In this document: piece by piece, positions 34,399 through 43,243 of the stretch | Layout: every line of letters begins with the position of its first letter | Numbering within the stretch: position 1 is the stretch's first letter | Assembly: GCF_900215245.1 (NCBI RefSeq) | Contig: NZ_LT907842.1 | Coordinates: 3,658,001-3,722,000, forward strand | Length of the DNA stretch: 64,000 bases | Reading direction: 5' to 3' | Source of the DNA: Pseudomonas fluorescens | GTDB lineage: Bacteria > Pseudomonadota > Gammaproteobacteria > Pseudomonadales > Pseudomonadaceae | Made by a program: the position numbers and the translations under genes | The notes under the pieces: generated by a model | Told to the model about the DNA's origin: nothing | Database searches by the model: none | The model's input: only the letters and a program-made list of their open reading frames with translations

Positions 34399-36674
34399 CC
34401 CCCGACCAGATGCGTGACGCCTCGCTGCTGGAGCTGTTCAGCCTGGAAGCCGATGCGCAGACCCAGGTATTGAGCGCCGGCCTGTTGGCTCTGGAGCGCA
34501 ACCCGACCCAGGCCGACCAGCTTGAAGCCTGCATGCGCGCCGCGCACTCGCTCAAGGGCGCGGCGCGGATTGTCGGGGTGGACGCCGGCGTCAGCGTGGC
34601 TCACGTCATGGAGGATTGCCTGGTCAGCGCCCAGGAAAACCGCCTGTACCTGCAACCCGAGCACATCGACGCCTTGCTGCAAGGCACCGACCTGCTGATG
34701 CGTATCGCCACGCCCGGCAACGACGTGGGCTCGGCGGATATCGACGCCTATGTGGCCCTGATGGAACGCCTGCTCGACCCGTCGCAGCCGACCGTCAGGG
34801 TTGAGCCGGCGCCAGCGCCCACGCCCGCTCCGGCGCCTGTGATCGAGGAACTGTCACCGGAGCCCGAGCCTGCGCCCGCGGTGATGCCTTCAGCGCCGCG
34901 CCAGAACAAACCCATGACCGAAGGCGGCGAGCGCGTGCTGCGGGTGACCGCCGAGCGCTTGAACAGCCTGCTGGATCTGTCCAGCAAATCGCTGGTGGAA
35001 ACCCAGCGCCTCAAGCCTTACCTGGCCAGCATGCAGCGCCTCAAACGCATTCAAAGCAACAGTGCGCGCGCCTTGGAAACGCTGGATGGGCAACTTAGGG
35101 CGCTGGATTTGAGCCTTGAAGCGCAGGAGGCCCTGGCCGACACCCGCCGTCTTTTAAGCGAAGCCCAGGCCTTGCTGGCGGAAAAAACCGCCGAGCTGGA
35201 TGAGTTCGGCTGGCAGGCCGGGCAGCGTGCCCAGGTGCTTTACGACACGGCGTTGGCCTGCCGCATGCGGCCGTTTGCCGATGTCCTCGCCGGGCAGGTG
35301 CGCATGGTCCGCGACCTTGGCCGCAGCCTGGGCAAGCAGGTGCGCCTGGAGATCGAGGGTGAAAAGACCCAGGTCGACCGCGACGTGCTGGAAAAACTCG
35401 AAGCGCCGCTCACCCACTTGCTGCGCAATGCCGTCGACCACGGTATCGAAATGCCCGAGCAGCGCATGCTCGCCGGCAAACCTGCTGAAGGCTTGATCCG
35501 CCTGCGCGCCTCCCACCAGGCCGGCCTGCTGGTGCTGGAACTGAGTGACGACGGCAATGGTGTTGACCTGGAGCGCCTACGCGGCACCATCGTCGACCGG
35601 CACCTGTCACCCCTGGAAACCGCCCAGCGCTTGAGCGAAGAAGAACTGCTGACGTTCCTGTTCCTGCCGGGTTTCAGCCTGCGCGACAAGGTTACCGAAG
35701 TGTCCGGGCGTGGCGTCGGCCTCGACGCGGTGCAGCATATGGTTCGCCAACTGCGCGGCGCGGTGGTGCTGGAGCAGACGGCGGGGCAGGGCAGTCGCTT
35801 CCATCTGGAGGTGCCCTTGACCCTGTCGGTGGTGCGCAGCCTTGTGGTGGAAGTCGGCGAAGAGGCCTACGCATTCCCATTGGCCCACATCGAGCGTATG
35901 TGCGACCTGGCACCCGACGACATCGTGCAATTGGAAGGCCGTCAGCATTTCTGGCACGAAGGCCGGCATGTCGGCCTGGTTGCCGCCAGCCAGTTGTTGC
36001 AGCGCCCCCCGGGGCAGAGTAATGAAGAAACCTTGAAGGTGGTGGTGATCCGCGAGCGCGATGCGGTGTATGGCATTGCGGTGGAGCGCTTTGTCGGCGA
36101 GCGCACCCTGGTGGTGTTGCCGCTGGATGATCGCCTGGGCAAAGTCCAGGACATCTCCGCCGGGGCCTTGCTGGATGACGGCTCGGTGGTATTGATCGTC
36201 GACGTCGAAGACATGCTGCGGTCGGTGGATAAATTGCTCAACACCGGCCGCCTGGAGCGCATCGCCCGGCGCAGCCAGCAGGCTACCGAAGCGCCGCGTA
36301 AGCGGGTGCTGGTGGTGGATGACTCGCTCACCGTGCGAGAGCTGCAGCGCAAATTGTTACTTAATCGTGGTTATGAAGTGGCCGTAGCGGTGGATGGCAT
36401 GGACGGTTGGAATGCGCTGCGCTCCGAAGACTTCGACTTGTTGATCACTGACATTGATATGCCTCGAATGGACGGTATTGAATTGGTCACACTCTTGCGC
36501 CGTGATACTCGCCTGCAATCGTTGCCGGTGATGGTGGTCTCGTATAAGGATCGCGAAGAAGACCGGCGTCGTGGGCTGGACGCCGGTGCAGACTATTATC
36601 TGGCTAAAGCCAGTTTCCATGATGACGCCTTGCTGGACGCCGTGGTCGAACTGATTGGAGGCGCCCGGGCATGA
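34395..36674 (+). CDS. wspE: hybrid CheA-type histidine kinase WspE
   Basis: A 759-residue hybrid kinase. HPt domain: phospho-accepting His about residue 51 in MRAAHSLKGAARIVG. An Ala/Pro/Glu-rich linker spans about 130-175. The dimerisation and HATPase regions have LLRNAVDHGIEMPEQR, LSDDGNGVDLERLR and SGRGVGLDAVQHMV. A CheW-like domain covers about 475-600, and a C-terminal receiver has Asp in LLITDIDMPRMDG (about residue 690). It phosphorylates WspR (output) and WspF (adaptation). Confidence 0.96.
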   Translation: MTPDQMRDASLLELFSLEADAQTQVLSAGLLALERNPTQADQLEACMRAAHSLKGAARIVGVDAGVSVAHVMEDCLVSAQENRLYLQPEHIDALLQGTDLLMRIATPGNDVGSADIDAYVALMERLLDPSQPTVRVEPAPAPTPAPAPVIEELSPEPEPAPAVMPSAPRQNKPMTEGGERVLRVTAERLNSLLDLSSKSLVETQRLKPYLASMQRLKRIQSNSARALETLDGQLRALDLSLEAQEALADTRRLLSEAQALLAEKTAELDEFGWQAGQRAQVLYDTALACRMRPFADVLAGQVRMVRDLGRSLGKQVRLEIEGEKTQVDRDVLEKLEAPLTHLLRNAVDHGIEMPEQRMLAGKPAEGLIRLRASHQAGLLVLELSDDGNGVDLERLRGTIVDRHLSPLETAQRLSEEELLTFLFLPGFSLRDKVTEVSGRGVGLDAVQHMVRQLRGAVVLEQTAGQGSRFHLEVPLTLSVVRSLVVEVGEEAYAFPLAHIERMCDLAPDDIVQLEGRQHFWHEGRHVGLVAASQLLQRPPGQSNEETLKVVVIRERDAVYGIAVERFVGERTLVVLPLDDRLGKVQDISAGALLDDGSVVLIVDVEDMLRSVDKLLNTGRLERIARRSQQATEAPRKRVLVVDDSLTVRELQRKLLLNRGYEVAVAVDGMDGWNALRSEDFDLLITDIDMPRMDGIELVTLLRRDTRLQSLPVMVVSYKDREEDRRRGLDAGADYYLAKASFHDDALLDAVVELIGGARA

Positions 36675-37681
36675 GAATCGCGATCGTCAATGACATGCCC
36701 CTGGCGGTGGAAGCCTTGCGGCGCGCCTTGAGTTATGAACCCGCGCACGAAGTGGTGTGGGTGGCCAACAATGGCCTTGAAGCGGTACAGCGCTGCGCCG
36801 AACTGACGCCGGACATGATCCTGATGGACTTGATCATGCCGGTGATGGACGGCGTGGAAGCCACCCGGCAGATCATGGCCGAGACCCCGTGCCCGATCCT
36901 GATCGTCACCGTGGACCGTCAGGCCAATGTCAGTCGGGTGTTTGAAGCCATGGGCCACGGCGCCCTGGACGTGGTGGATACACCGGCGCTGGGCGTGGGC
37001 AACCCCAAGGATGCGGCGGCACCGTTACTGCGCAAGATCCTCAACATTGGCTGGCTGATCGGCCAGCGCGGCACCCGCGTACGCGCCGAAACCGCGCCCC
37101 CGCGCGCCACCGGCAAGCGCCAGCGCCTGGTGGCGATCGGGTCGTCGGCGGGCGGGCCGGCCGCCCTGGAAATCCTCCTCAAGGGTTTGCCGCGAGACTT
37201 TCCTGCGGCCATTGTGCTGGTGCAGCATGTGGACCAGGTGTTCGCCGCAGGCATGGCCGAGTGGCTGAGCAGCGCCTCTGGCCTGCCGGTGCGCCTGGCC
37301 CGTGAAGGTGAGCCGCCACAGGCGGGTACGGTGTTGCTGGCCGGCACCAACCACCATATTCGCCTGTTGAAAAATGGCACGCTAGCCTATACCGCAGAGC
37401 CGGTGAACGAGATTTACCGGCCGTCCATCGACGTGTTTTTCGAGAGCGTCGCCAGCTACTGGAACGGCGATGCCGTCGGCGTATTGCTCACCGGCATGGG
37501 GCGCGACGGCGCCCAGGGCCTCAAGTTGTTGCGTGAACAAGGATATTTGACCATCGCCCAGGATCAGCAAAGCTCGGCGGTGTATGGCATGCCCAAAGCG
37601 GCGGCGGCGATTGATGCTGCTGTTGAAATTCGCCCACTGGATAGAATTGCGCCCCGATTGCTGGAGGTATTTGCAAAATGA
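36671..37681 (+). CDS. wspF: CheB-type methylesterase WspF
   Basis: A 336-residue receiver plus methylesterase. The receiver Asp is residue 53 (MILMDLIMPVMDG). The esterase domain from about 150 has the catalytic Ser in AIGSSAGGPAALE, His in IVLVQHVDQVFAAGM and Asp in VLLTGMGRDGAQG. It demethylates WspA and so damps signalling. In P. fluorescens SBW25, loss-of-function wspF mutations give wrinkly-spreader colonies. The gene here is full length with all catalytic motifs intact. Confidence 0.96.
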   Translation: MRIAIVNDMPLAVEALRRALSYEPAHEVVWVANNGLEAVQRCAELTPDMILMDLIMPVMDGVEATRQIMAETPCPILIVTVDRQANVSRVFEAMGHGALDVVDTPALGVGNPKDAAAPLLRKILNIGWLIGQRGTRVRAETAPPRATGKRQRLVAIGSSAGGPAALEILLKGLPRDFPAAIVLVQHVDQVFAAGMAEWLSSASGLPVRLAREGEPPQAGTVLLAGTNHHIRLLKNGTLAYTAEPVNEIYRPSIDVFFESVASYWNGDAVGVLLTGMGRDGAQGLKLLREQGYLTIAQDQQSSAVYGMPKAAAAIDAAVEIRPLDRIAPRLLEVFAK

Positions 37682-37730
37682 TCCATACCTCCCGCTGCTG
37701 GCTTGCAGGTAGTAATTCAGGTGACTGCAC

Positions 37731-38732
37731 ATGAGTGATTTACAGATCGACGACATCAAGACCGACGAAAACGCAGCCATGGTGTTGCTGGTCGACGACC
37801 AGGCCATGATCGGCGAGGCCGTGCGGCGTGGGCTGGCCCATGAAGAGAACATCGACTTTCACTTTTGCGCCGATCCGCACCAGGCGATTGCCCAGGCAAT
37901 CCGTATCAAGCCCACCGTCATCCTGCAAGACTTGGTCATGCCGGGCCTCGACGGCCTGACGCTGGTGCGCGAATACCGCAACCACCCGGCCACGGCGAAC
38001 ATCCCGATCATCGTGCTCTCGACCAAGGAAGACCCGTTGATCAAGAGCGCGGCGTTCTCGGCCGGGGCCAATGATTATTTGGTCAAGCTGCCGGATAACA
38101 TCGAGCTGGTGGCGCGCATTCGCTATCACTCGCGCTCCTACATGACGTTGTTGCAGCGGGATGCGGCCTACCGCGCGCTGCGGGTCAGCCAGCAACAGCT
38201 GCTGGATACCAATCTGGTGCTGCAACGGTTGATGAACTCCGACGGCTTGACCGGGCTGTCCAACCGCCGTCACTTTGACGAGTACCTGGAACTGGAATGG
38301 CGCCGTGCCATGCGTGACCAGACGCAGCTGTCGCTGTTGATGATCGACGTCGACTTCTTCAAGACCTACAACGACAGCTTTGGCCATGTCGAGGGTGACG
38401 AAGCCCTGCGTAAAGTCGCCGCTGCCATCCGCGAAGCCAGCAGCCGTCCTTCCGACCTGCCGGCGCGTTACGGCGGTGAAGAGTTTGCGCTGGTGCTGCC
38501 GAACACCTCGCCGGGTGGTGCGCGCCTGGTGGCGGAAAAGCTGCGCATGGCCGTTGCCGCGCTGAAAATCCCGCATATCGCACCGGCTGAAGGCTCGAGC
38601 CTGACCATCAGCATCGGCCTGTCGACCATGACCCCGCAGCAGAGCAGCGACTGTCGGCTGCTGATCATGGCGGCCGACAAGGGGCTGTATATGGCCAAGA
38701 ACAATGGCCGTAATCAGGTGGGGATCGAATAA
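37731..38732 (+). CDS. wspR: diguanylate cyclase response regulator WspR
   Basis: A 333-residue output protein. The receiver domain has its phosphoacceptor Asp at residue 67 ([13 protein letters not shown]), a helical stalk spans about 135-170, and the GGDEF domain has an intact active site GGEEF (in [14 protein letters not shown]). An I-site RxxD (RPSD) lies five residues before it, so product inhibition is expected. It makes c-di-GMP when phosphorylated. Unlike the other wsp genes it is separated by 49 bases, with its own ribosome site. Confidence 0.96.
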   Translation: MSDLQIDDIKTDENAAMVLLVDDQAMIGEAVRRGLAHEENIDFHFCADPHQAIAQAIRIKPTVILQDLVMPGLDGLTLVREYRNHPATANIPIIVLSTKEDPLIKSAAFSAGANDYLVKLPDNIELVARIRYHSRSYMTLLQRDAAYRALRVSQQQLLDTNLVLQRLMNSDGLTGLSNRRHFDEYLELEWRRAMRDQTQLSLLMIDVDFFKTYNDSFGHVEGDEALRKVAAAIREASSRPSDLPARYGGEEFALVLPNTSPGGARLVAEKLRMAVAALKIPHIAPAEGSSLTISIGLSTMTPQQSSDCRLLIMAADKGLYMAKNNGRNQVGIE

Positions 38733-38753
38733 TTCGCTACAGCGCTGATCCCT

Positions 38754-38840
38754 TGTAGGAGCGGGCGTGCGCGCGGATGCAGTCGGTCAGGGAATGAATC
38801 AGTGACTGACCCGCCGCATTCGCGAGCAAGCCCGCGTCTA
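38754..38840. repeat. degenerate REP-like doublet
   Basis: A left arm TGTAGGAGCGGGCGTGCGCG and a right arm containing CGCGAGCAAGCCCGCGTCTA face each other across about 35 bases. It is of the same class as the elements at 6271 and 44551, more decayed. It lies between wspR and prfB. Confidence 0.7.
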
Positions 38841-38967
38841 TATTTGGCGCTTGATTGTTCTTGAGATCGCCTGCAAACCCGCCTTTTCGCCAAGCGGGCT
38901 GCCGTTCGCGTGTGTTTGTCGTTATACTCGTCGGCTTTCAAAAGTTCGCCAACGAGTGCTGCCCGCC

Positions 38968-40063
38968 ATGGAAATCAACCCGATCCTTAACACCATCAAG
39001 GACCTGTCCGAGCGCTCCGAAACTATTCGGGGGTATCTTTGACTACGATCAAAAGCATGAGCGTCTGACCGAAGTCAATCGCGAGCTTGAAGATCCGGCT
39101 GTCTGGAACAAACCTGAATACGCCCAGGAACTGGGCCGCGAGCGCGCTGCGCTGGCGCAGATCGTCGACACCCTCGACGAATTGAACACCGGTCTGGGCG
39201 ATTGCCGCGACCTGCTGGACATGGCCGTTGAAGAAAACGACGAAGGCGCAGTGGGCGATGTCGTCGCCGAGCTGGCCCGTCTCGAGGAAAACCTCGCCAA
39301 GCTTGAATTCCGCCGCATGTTCAGCCACGAAATGGACCCGAACAACGCCTACCTGGACATCCAGGCCGGTTCCGGCGGCACCGAGGCCCAGGACTGGGCC
39401 AACATCCTGTTGCGCATGTACCTGCGTTGGGCTGACAAGCGCGGTTTCGACGCCACCATCATGGAACTGTCGGCCGGTGAAGTCGCCGGTATCAAGGGCG
39501 CGACCGTGCACATCAAGGGTGAATACGCCTTTGGCTGGCTGCGTACCGAGATTGGTGTGCATCGCCTGGTGCGCAAGAGCCCGTTCGACTCCGGCAACCG
39601 TCGCCACACGTCGTTCTCCGCGGTGTTCGTCTCCCCAGAGATCGACGACAAAGTGGAAATCGAGATCAACCCGGCCGACCTGCGAATCGACACCTACCGC
39701 TCCTCCGGTGCCGGTGGTCAGCACGTAAACACCACCGACTCGGCCGTACGTATTACCCACGTACCGACCAACACCGTGGTCAGCTGCCAGAACGAACGTT
39801 CCCAGCACGCGAACAAGGACACCGCCATGAAAATGCTGCGGGCCAAGTTGTACGAGCAGGAAATGCAGAAGCGCAACGCGGCTTCGCAGGCCTTGGAAGA
39901 CACCAAGTCGGATATCGGCTGGGGTCACCAGATCCGTTCTTATGTGCTCGATGCGTCGCGGATCAAGGATCTGCGCACTAACATCGAACGCAGCGACTGC
40001 GACAAGGTGCTCGACGGTGATATCGACGAATACCTGGAAGCCAGCCTGAAATCGGGCCTGTAA
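38968..40063 (+). CDS. prfB: peptide chain release factor 2, with programmed +1 frameshift
   Basis: RF2 read as two segments: 38968-39039 (24 codons, ending at CTT) and 39041-40063 (340 codons), joined by a +1 shift to give 364 residues, the normal RF2 length. The product terminates translation at UGA and UAA. The GGQ hydrolysis motif is present as [17 protein letters not shown], and the stop-recognition SPF tripeptide as [15 protein letters not shown]. Frames drawn from 38855 use an unsupported start; ATG 38968 ([13 protein letters not shown]) is the conserved one. It is followed by lysS, a conserved pairing. Confidence 0.97.
39029..39042 (+). promoter_or_regulatory. RF2 autoregulatory +1 frameshift site
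   Basis: An internal Shine-Dalgarno-like GGGGG (39029-39033) is followed by TATCTTTGAC. CTT is the slip codon and TGA (39040-39042) the in-frame stop. When RF2 is scarce the ribosome shifts +1 and completes the protein. Confidence 0.95.
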
Positions 40064-40158
40064 AAAGACTGTAGGAGCCGGGCGGACGTCTAGTCCTTGC
40101 CCGGCGATCCCCTGCCGAAGGCTGGGGAAAACGTACCTGTGATGGAATTTCAAAAGAC

Positions 40159-41661
40159 ATGAGCGACCAACAACTCGACCCGCAAGCCCTGCAACAGGAA
40201 GAAAACTCCCTGATCGCCCTGCGCAAGGAAAAGCTTGCTGCCGAGCGCGCCAAGGGCAATGCCTTCCCGAACGACTTCCGCCGCGAAAACTACTGCGATG
40301 CCTTGCAGAAACAGTACGCGGACAAGACCAAGGAAGAGCTGGCAGAGGCTGCAATCCCGGTCAAGGTGGCAGGTCGCATCATGCTCAACCGTGGCTCGTT
40401 CATGGTGATCCAGGACATGACCGGGCGCATTCAGGTTTACGTCAACCGTAAAACTCTGCCCGAAGAAACCCTGGCCTCGGTGAAAACCTGGGACATGGGC
40501 GACATCATTGCCGCCGAAGGTACGCTGGCGCGTTCCGGCAAGGGCGACCTGTACGTTGAAATGACGAACGTGCGCCTGCTGACCAAATCCCTGCGCCCGC
40601 TGCCGGACAAGCACCACGGCCTGACCGACACCGAACAGCGCTATCGCCAGCGCTACGTTGACCTGATCGTCAACGAAGACGTGCGTCAGACCTTCCGCGT
40701 GCGTTCCCAGGTTATCGCGCACATCCGCAGCTTCCTGATGAAGCGTGACTTCCTGGAAGTGGAAACGCCGATGCTGCAAACCATCCCCGGTGGTGCCGCA
40801 GCCAAGCCGTTCGAAACGCATCACAACGCGCTGGACCTGGAAATGTTCCTGCGTATCGCGCCTGAGCTGTACCTCAAGCGCCTGGTGGTTGGCGGTTTCG
40901 AAAAAGTCTTCGAGATCAACCGTAACTTCCGTAACGAAGGCGTCTCGACCCGTCACAACCCTGAATTCACCATGTTGGAGTTCTACCAGGCGTACGCCGA
41001 CTACGAAGACAACATGGACCTGACCGAAGAACTGTTCCGCGAACTGGCGCAGCTGGTACTGGGCAGCACCGACGTGCCTTACGGCGACAAGGTGTTCCAC
41101 TTCGGCGAGCCGTTTGTGCGCCTCTCGGTGTTCGACTCGATCCTCAAGTACAACCCCGAGTTGACCGCTGACGACCTGACCGACATCGACAAGGCTCGCG
41201 CCATCGCCAAGAAAGCCGGCGCCAAGGTGCTCGGCTTTGAAGGCCTGGGCAAACTGCAGGTGATGATTTTCGAGGAGCTGGTGGAGCACAAGCTGGAGCA
41301 GCCGCACTTCATTACCCAGTACCCGTTCGAAGTGTCGCCGCTGGCCCGTCGCAACGATGACAACCCGAACGTCACCGACCGTTTCGAGCTGTTCATCGGC
41401 GGCCGTGAAATCGCCAACGCCTACTCCGAGCTTAATGACGCGGAAGATCAGGCTGAACGCTTCATGGCGCAGGTGGCCGACAAGGACGCCGGCGACGACG
41501 AAGCCATGCACTACGACGCCGACTTCGTCCGCGCGCTGGAATACGGCATGCCGCCGACTGCCGGTGAAGGCATCGGTATCGACCGGTTGGTGATGTTGTT
41601 GACCAACTCGCCGTCGATCCGCGACGTGATCTTGTTCCCGCACATGCGGCCACAAGCGTAA
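40159..41661 (+). CDS. lysS: lysyl-tRNA synthetase, class II
   Basis: A 500-residue class II LysRS. The N-terminal OB-fold binds the anticodon (about 60-155). Motif 1 includes [21 protein letters not shown], motif 2 is [32 protein letters not shown], and motif 3 is [29 protein letters not shown]. Length and motifs are fully standard. It lies 95 bases after prfB. Confidence 0.98.
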   Translation: MSDQQLDPQALQQEENSLIALRKEKLAAERAKGNAFPNDFRRENYCDALQKQYADKTKEELAEAAIPVKVAGRIMLNRGSFMVIQDMTGRIQVYVNRKTLPEETLASVKTWDMGDIIAAEGTLARSGKGDLYVEMTNVRLLTKSLRPLPDKHHGLTDTEQRYRQRYVDLIVNEDVRQTFRVRSQVIAHIRSFLMKRDFLEVETPMLQTIPGGAAAKPFETHHNALDLEMFLRIAPELYLKRLVVGGFEKVFEINRNFRNEGVSTRHNPEFTMLEFYQAYADYEDNMDLTEELFRELAQLVLGSTDVPYGDKVFHFGEPFVRLSVFDSILKYNPELTADDLTDIDKARAIAKKAGAKVLGFEGLGKLQVMIFEELVEHKLEQPHFITQYPFEVSPLARRNDDNPNVTDRFELFIGGREIANAYSELNDAEDQAERFMAQVADKDAGDDEAMHYDADFVRALEYGMPPTAGEGIGIDRLVMLLTNSPSIRDVILFPHMRPQA

Positions 41662-41676
41662 CCGTAGCGAAATTCG

Positions 41677-41704
41677 AAGCCGCCTTTTATAAGGCGGCTT
41701 TTTT
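41677..41704 (+). terminator. lysS terminator
   Basis: AAGCCGCCTT / AAGGCGGCTT, a perfect 10-bp stem with a TTAT loop and six T, 15 bases after the stop. Confidence 0.93.
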
Positions 41705-41745
41705 ATGGGGTGTATTTAGCCGTCAAGAGAACGGCGCCAGGTGAT

Positions 41746-41800
41746 CGTTCCCACGGCGATTGGTTTGCGTGGGAATGCAGCCCGTGACGCTCCGCGTCAC
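41746..41800. repeat. compound palindromic repeat upstream of tetR gene
   Basis: CGTTCCCAC...GCGTGGGAATG is followed by GTGACGC-TCC-GCGTCAC (41784-41800). It is of the same family as 27489-27512 and ends 17 bases before the regulator start. Confidence 0.7.
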
Positions 41801-41817
41801 CTTTTAAAGGAAGATCT

Positions 41818-42537
41818 GTGGTGAACCGCGTAATGGCTCAAGAAGGCGCCGCCGGCATTGCTGCTGCCGTGGCTGAAAGCGTCCAATACCAGGGCCGCAA
41901 GGCCAGTCGCCGGGGCAGCGAGCAACGCAGGCAAGACATTCTCGATGCGGCCATGCGCATTGTCGTGCGCGATGGCGTACGGGCCGTGCGCCATCGCGCG
42001 GTGGCGGCGGAAGCCGGTGTGCCATTGTCGGCCACCACCTACTATTTCAAGGACATCGATGACTTGCTCACCGATACCTTCGCCCAATACGTCGAGCGCA
42101 GCGCGGCCTTCATGGGCAAATTGTGGGTGCGCAACGAAGGCCTGCTGCGCGAGATGGTCGCCTATGGCGATGGCAGCCAGGCATCACGCTCGCAACTGGC
42201 GGATGACATCGCAAAGCTGACCGCCGATTACGTCATGCGCCAACTGACCAACCGCCGTGAGCACTTGATGGCTGAACAGGCCTTTCGCCAGGAAGCCTTG
42301 CTCAACCCGCGTCTGGCGGAACTGGTGCGTTCCCATCAGCAGATTCTGTTGCAGGGCACCGGGCAGTTTTTCCAGGTATTGGGTTCCCGCGAGCCGCAAC
42401 AGGATGCCAAAGTGTTGACGGCGATAATCGGTCGGATGGAATATCAGGGCCTGCTTGGCGGCCCAGAGCCTCTGACCGCTGAAGAGATGCTTGAGATTCT
42501 CAAGCGTTACATGCATTTGGTGTTGGCCTCGGTCTAG
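41818..42537 (+). CDS. TetR-family transcriptional regulator
   Basis: A 239-residue regulator, like PA3699, which also follows lysS. A 30-residue disordered N-terminus precedes a TetR helix-turn-helix (about 35-85, RQDILDAAMRIVVRDGVRAVRHRAVAAEAGVPLSATTYYFKDIDDLL). The C-terminal ligand domain gives no specific clue. GTG 41818 is used here; an ATG at 41833 (MAQEGAAG) is a possible alternative. The repeat just upstream leaves little room for a normal promoter. Confidence 0.9.
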   Translation: MVNRVMAQEGAAGIAAAVAESVQYQGRKASRRGSEQRRQDILDAAMRIVVRDGVRAVRHRAVAAEAGVPLSATTYYFKDIDDLLTDTFAQYVERSAAFMGKLWVRNEGLLREMVAYGDGSQASRSQLADDIAKLTADYVMRQLTNRREHLMAEQAFRQEALLNPRLAELVRSHQQILLQGTGQFFQVLGSREPQQDAKVLTAIIGRMEYQGLLGGPEPLTAEEMLEILKRYMHLVLASV

Positions 42538-42558
42538 CTGAATGCGGGATCTGCTTTA

Positions 42559-42645
42559 TGTGGGAGTTGGCTTGCCTGCGATAGCATCACCTCGAGTCAC
42601 CTGACGCACCGAGGTGCCTGTATCGCAGGTAAACCAGCGCCCACA
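42559..42645. repeat. REP-like doublet, GCCTGCGATAGC class
   Basis: A left arm TGTGGGAGTTGGCTTGCCTG... and a right arm ending CCAGCGCCCACA (to 42645) form a long imperfect hairpin between the tetR gene and the lipoprotein gene. Confidence 0.8.
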
Positions 42646-42661
42646 CAGGATGGGGTGCTCA

Positions 42662-43222
42662 ATGAAAGCCTGGCGTGTCGCAGTCATCACCTTGTCGTTC
42701 CTGTTACTCAGCGGGTGCCTGGTGACGTTCAAGGACCCGCTGCCGGCCAAAGAAGCCGCACCGGATGCCTTGCTCGGCCGCTGGTCGAGTAAAAATGCCT
42801 GGGGCGAGCCGCTCAACCTGCAGATTACCCGCGTCGGTGAGCACCGTTACAAAGCGGTGAGCTACCCTAAAGCCAAGCCGGGCCAGCGCGATGAATACCT
42901 GTTCACGGTCTCTCGCCATGGCAACCGCTGGTACCTGTCGGCGCCATTACCGGACACATTCGGCGGGCATTTCTTCCTGGCGGGTTTCGACTTTGAGGGC
43001 GAGCGCGACAAAAAGCATGAATTGGTGGTCTACAACCTCGACCTTGAGCAAATCCATCAAGCCATCGGCCAACAGGCGCTGCATGGCAGCAGCGTGGACA
43101 CCGTCGAGGGCGCCGGCGTGTTGGTGGACAGCCCGATGGACCAGGTGTTTGCCTACCTGGATGACCCGGCCAATGCCGATGTGTTCGTTGAAGCCGTGCG
43201 CTACCAGCGTGCGGGCAAATAA
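42662..43222 (+). CDS. putative lipoprotein, unknown function
   Basis: A 186-residue lipoprotein. The signal MKAWRVAVITLSFLLLSGC has a lipobox L-S-G-C with Cys19 as the acyl site. The rest is soluble, starting with a LLGRWSSKNAWGEPLNLQI segment that looks like a small beta-barrel. It corresponds by position to PA3698. It ends 21 bases before the DUF1704 gene, so they are likely co-transcribed. Confidence 0.88.
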   Translation: MKAWRVAVITLSFLLLSGCLVTFKDPLPAKEAAPDALLGRWSSKNAWGEPLNLQITRVGEHRYKAVSYPKAKPGQRDEYLFTVSRHGNRWYLSAPLPDTFGGHFFLAGFDFEGERDKKHELVVYNLDLEQIHQAIGQQALHGSSVDTVEGAGVLVDSPMDQVFAYLDDPANADVFVEAVRYQRAGK

Positions 43223-43243
43223 CGTTTAAAGAGGAAGCACCGG

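Noticed and set aside
40150..41655. 501-codon antisense frame in lysS, and a similar 443-codon one in prfB (39023-40354)
   Set aside because: Shadows of highly expressed genes with strong codon bias.
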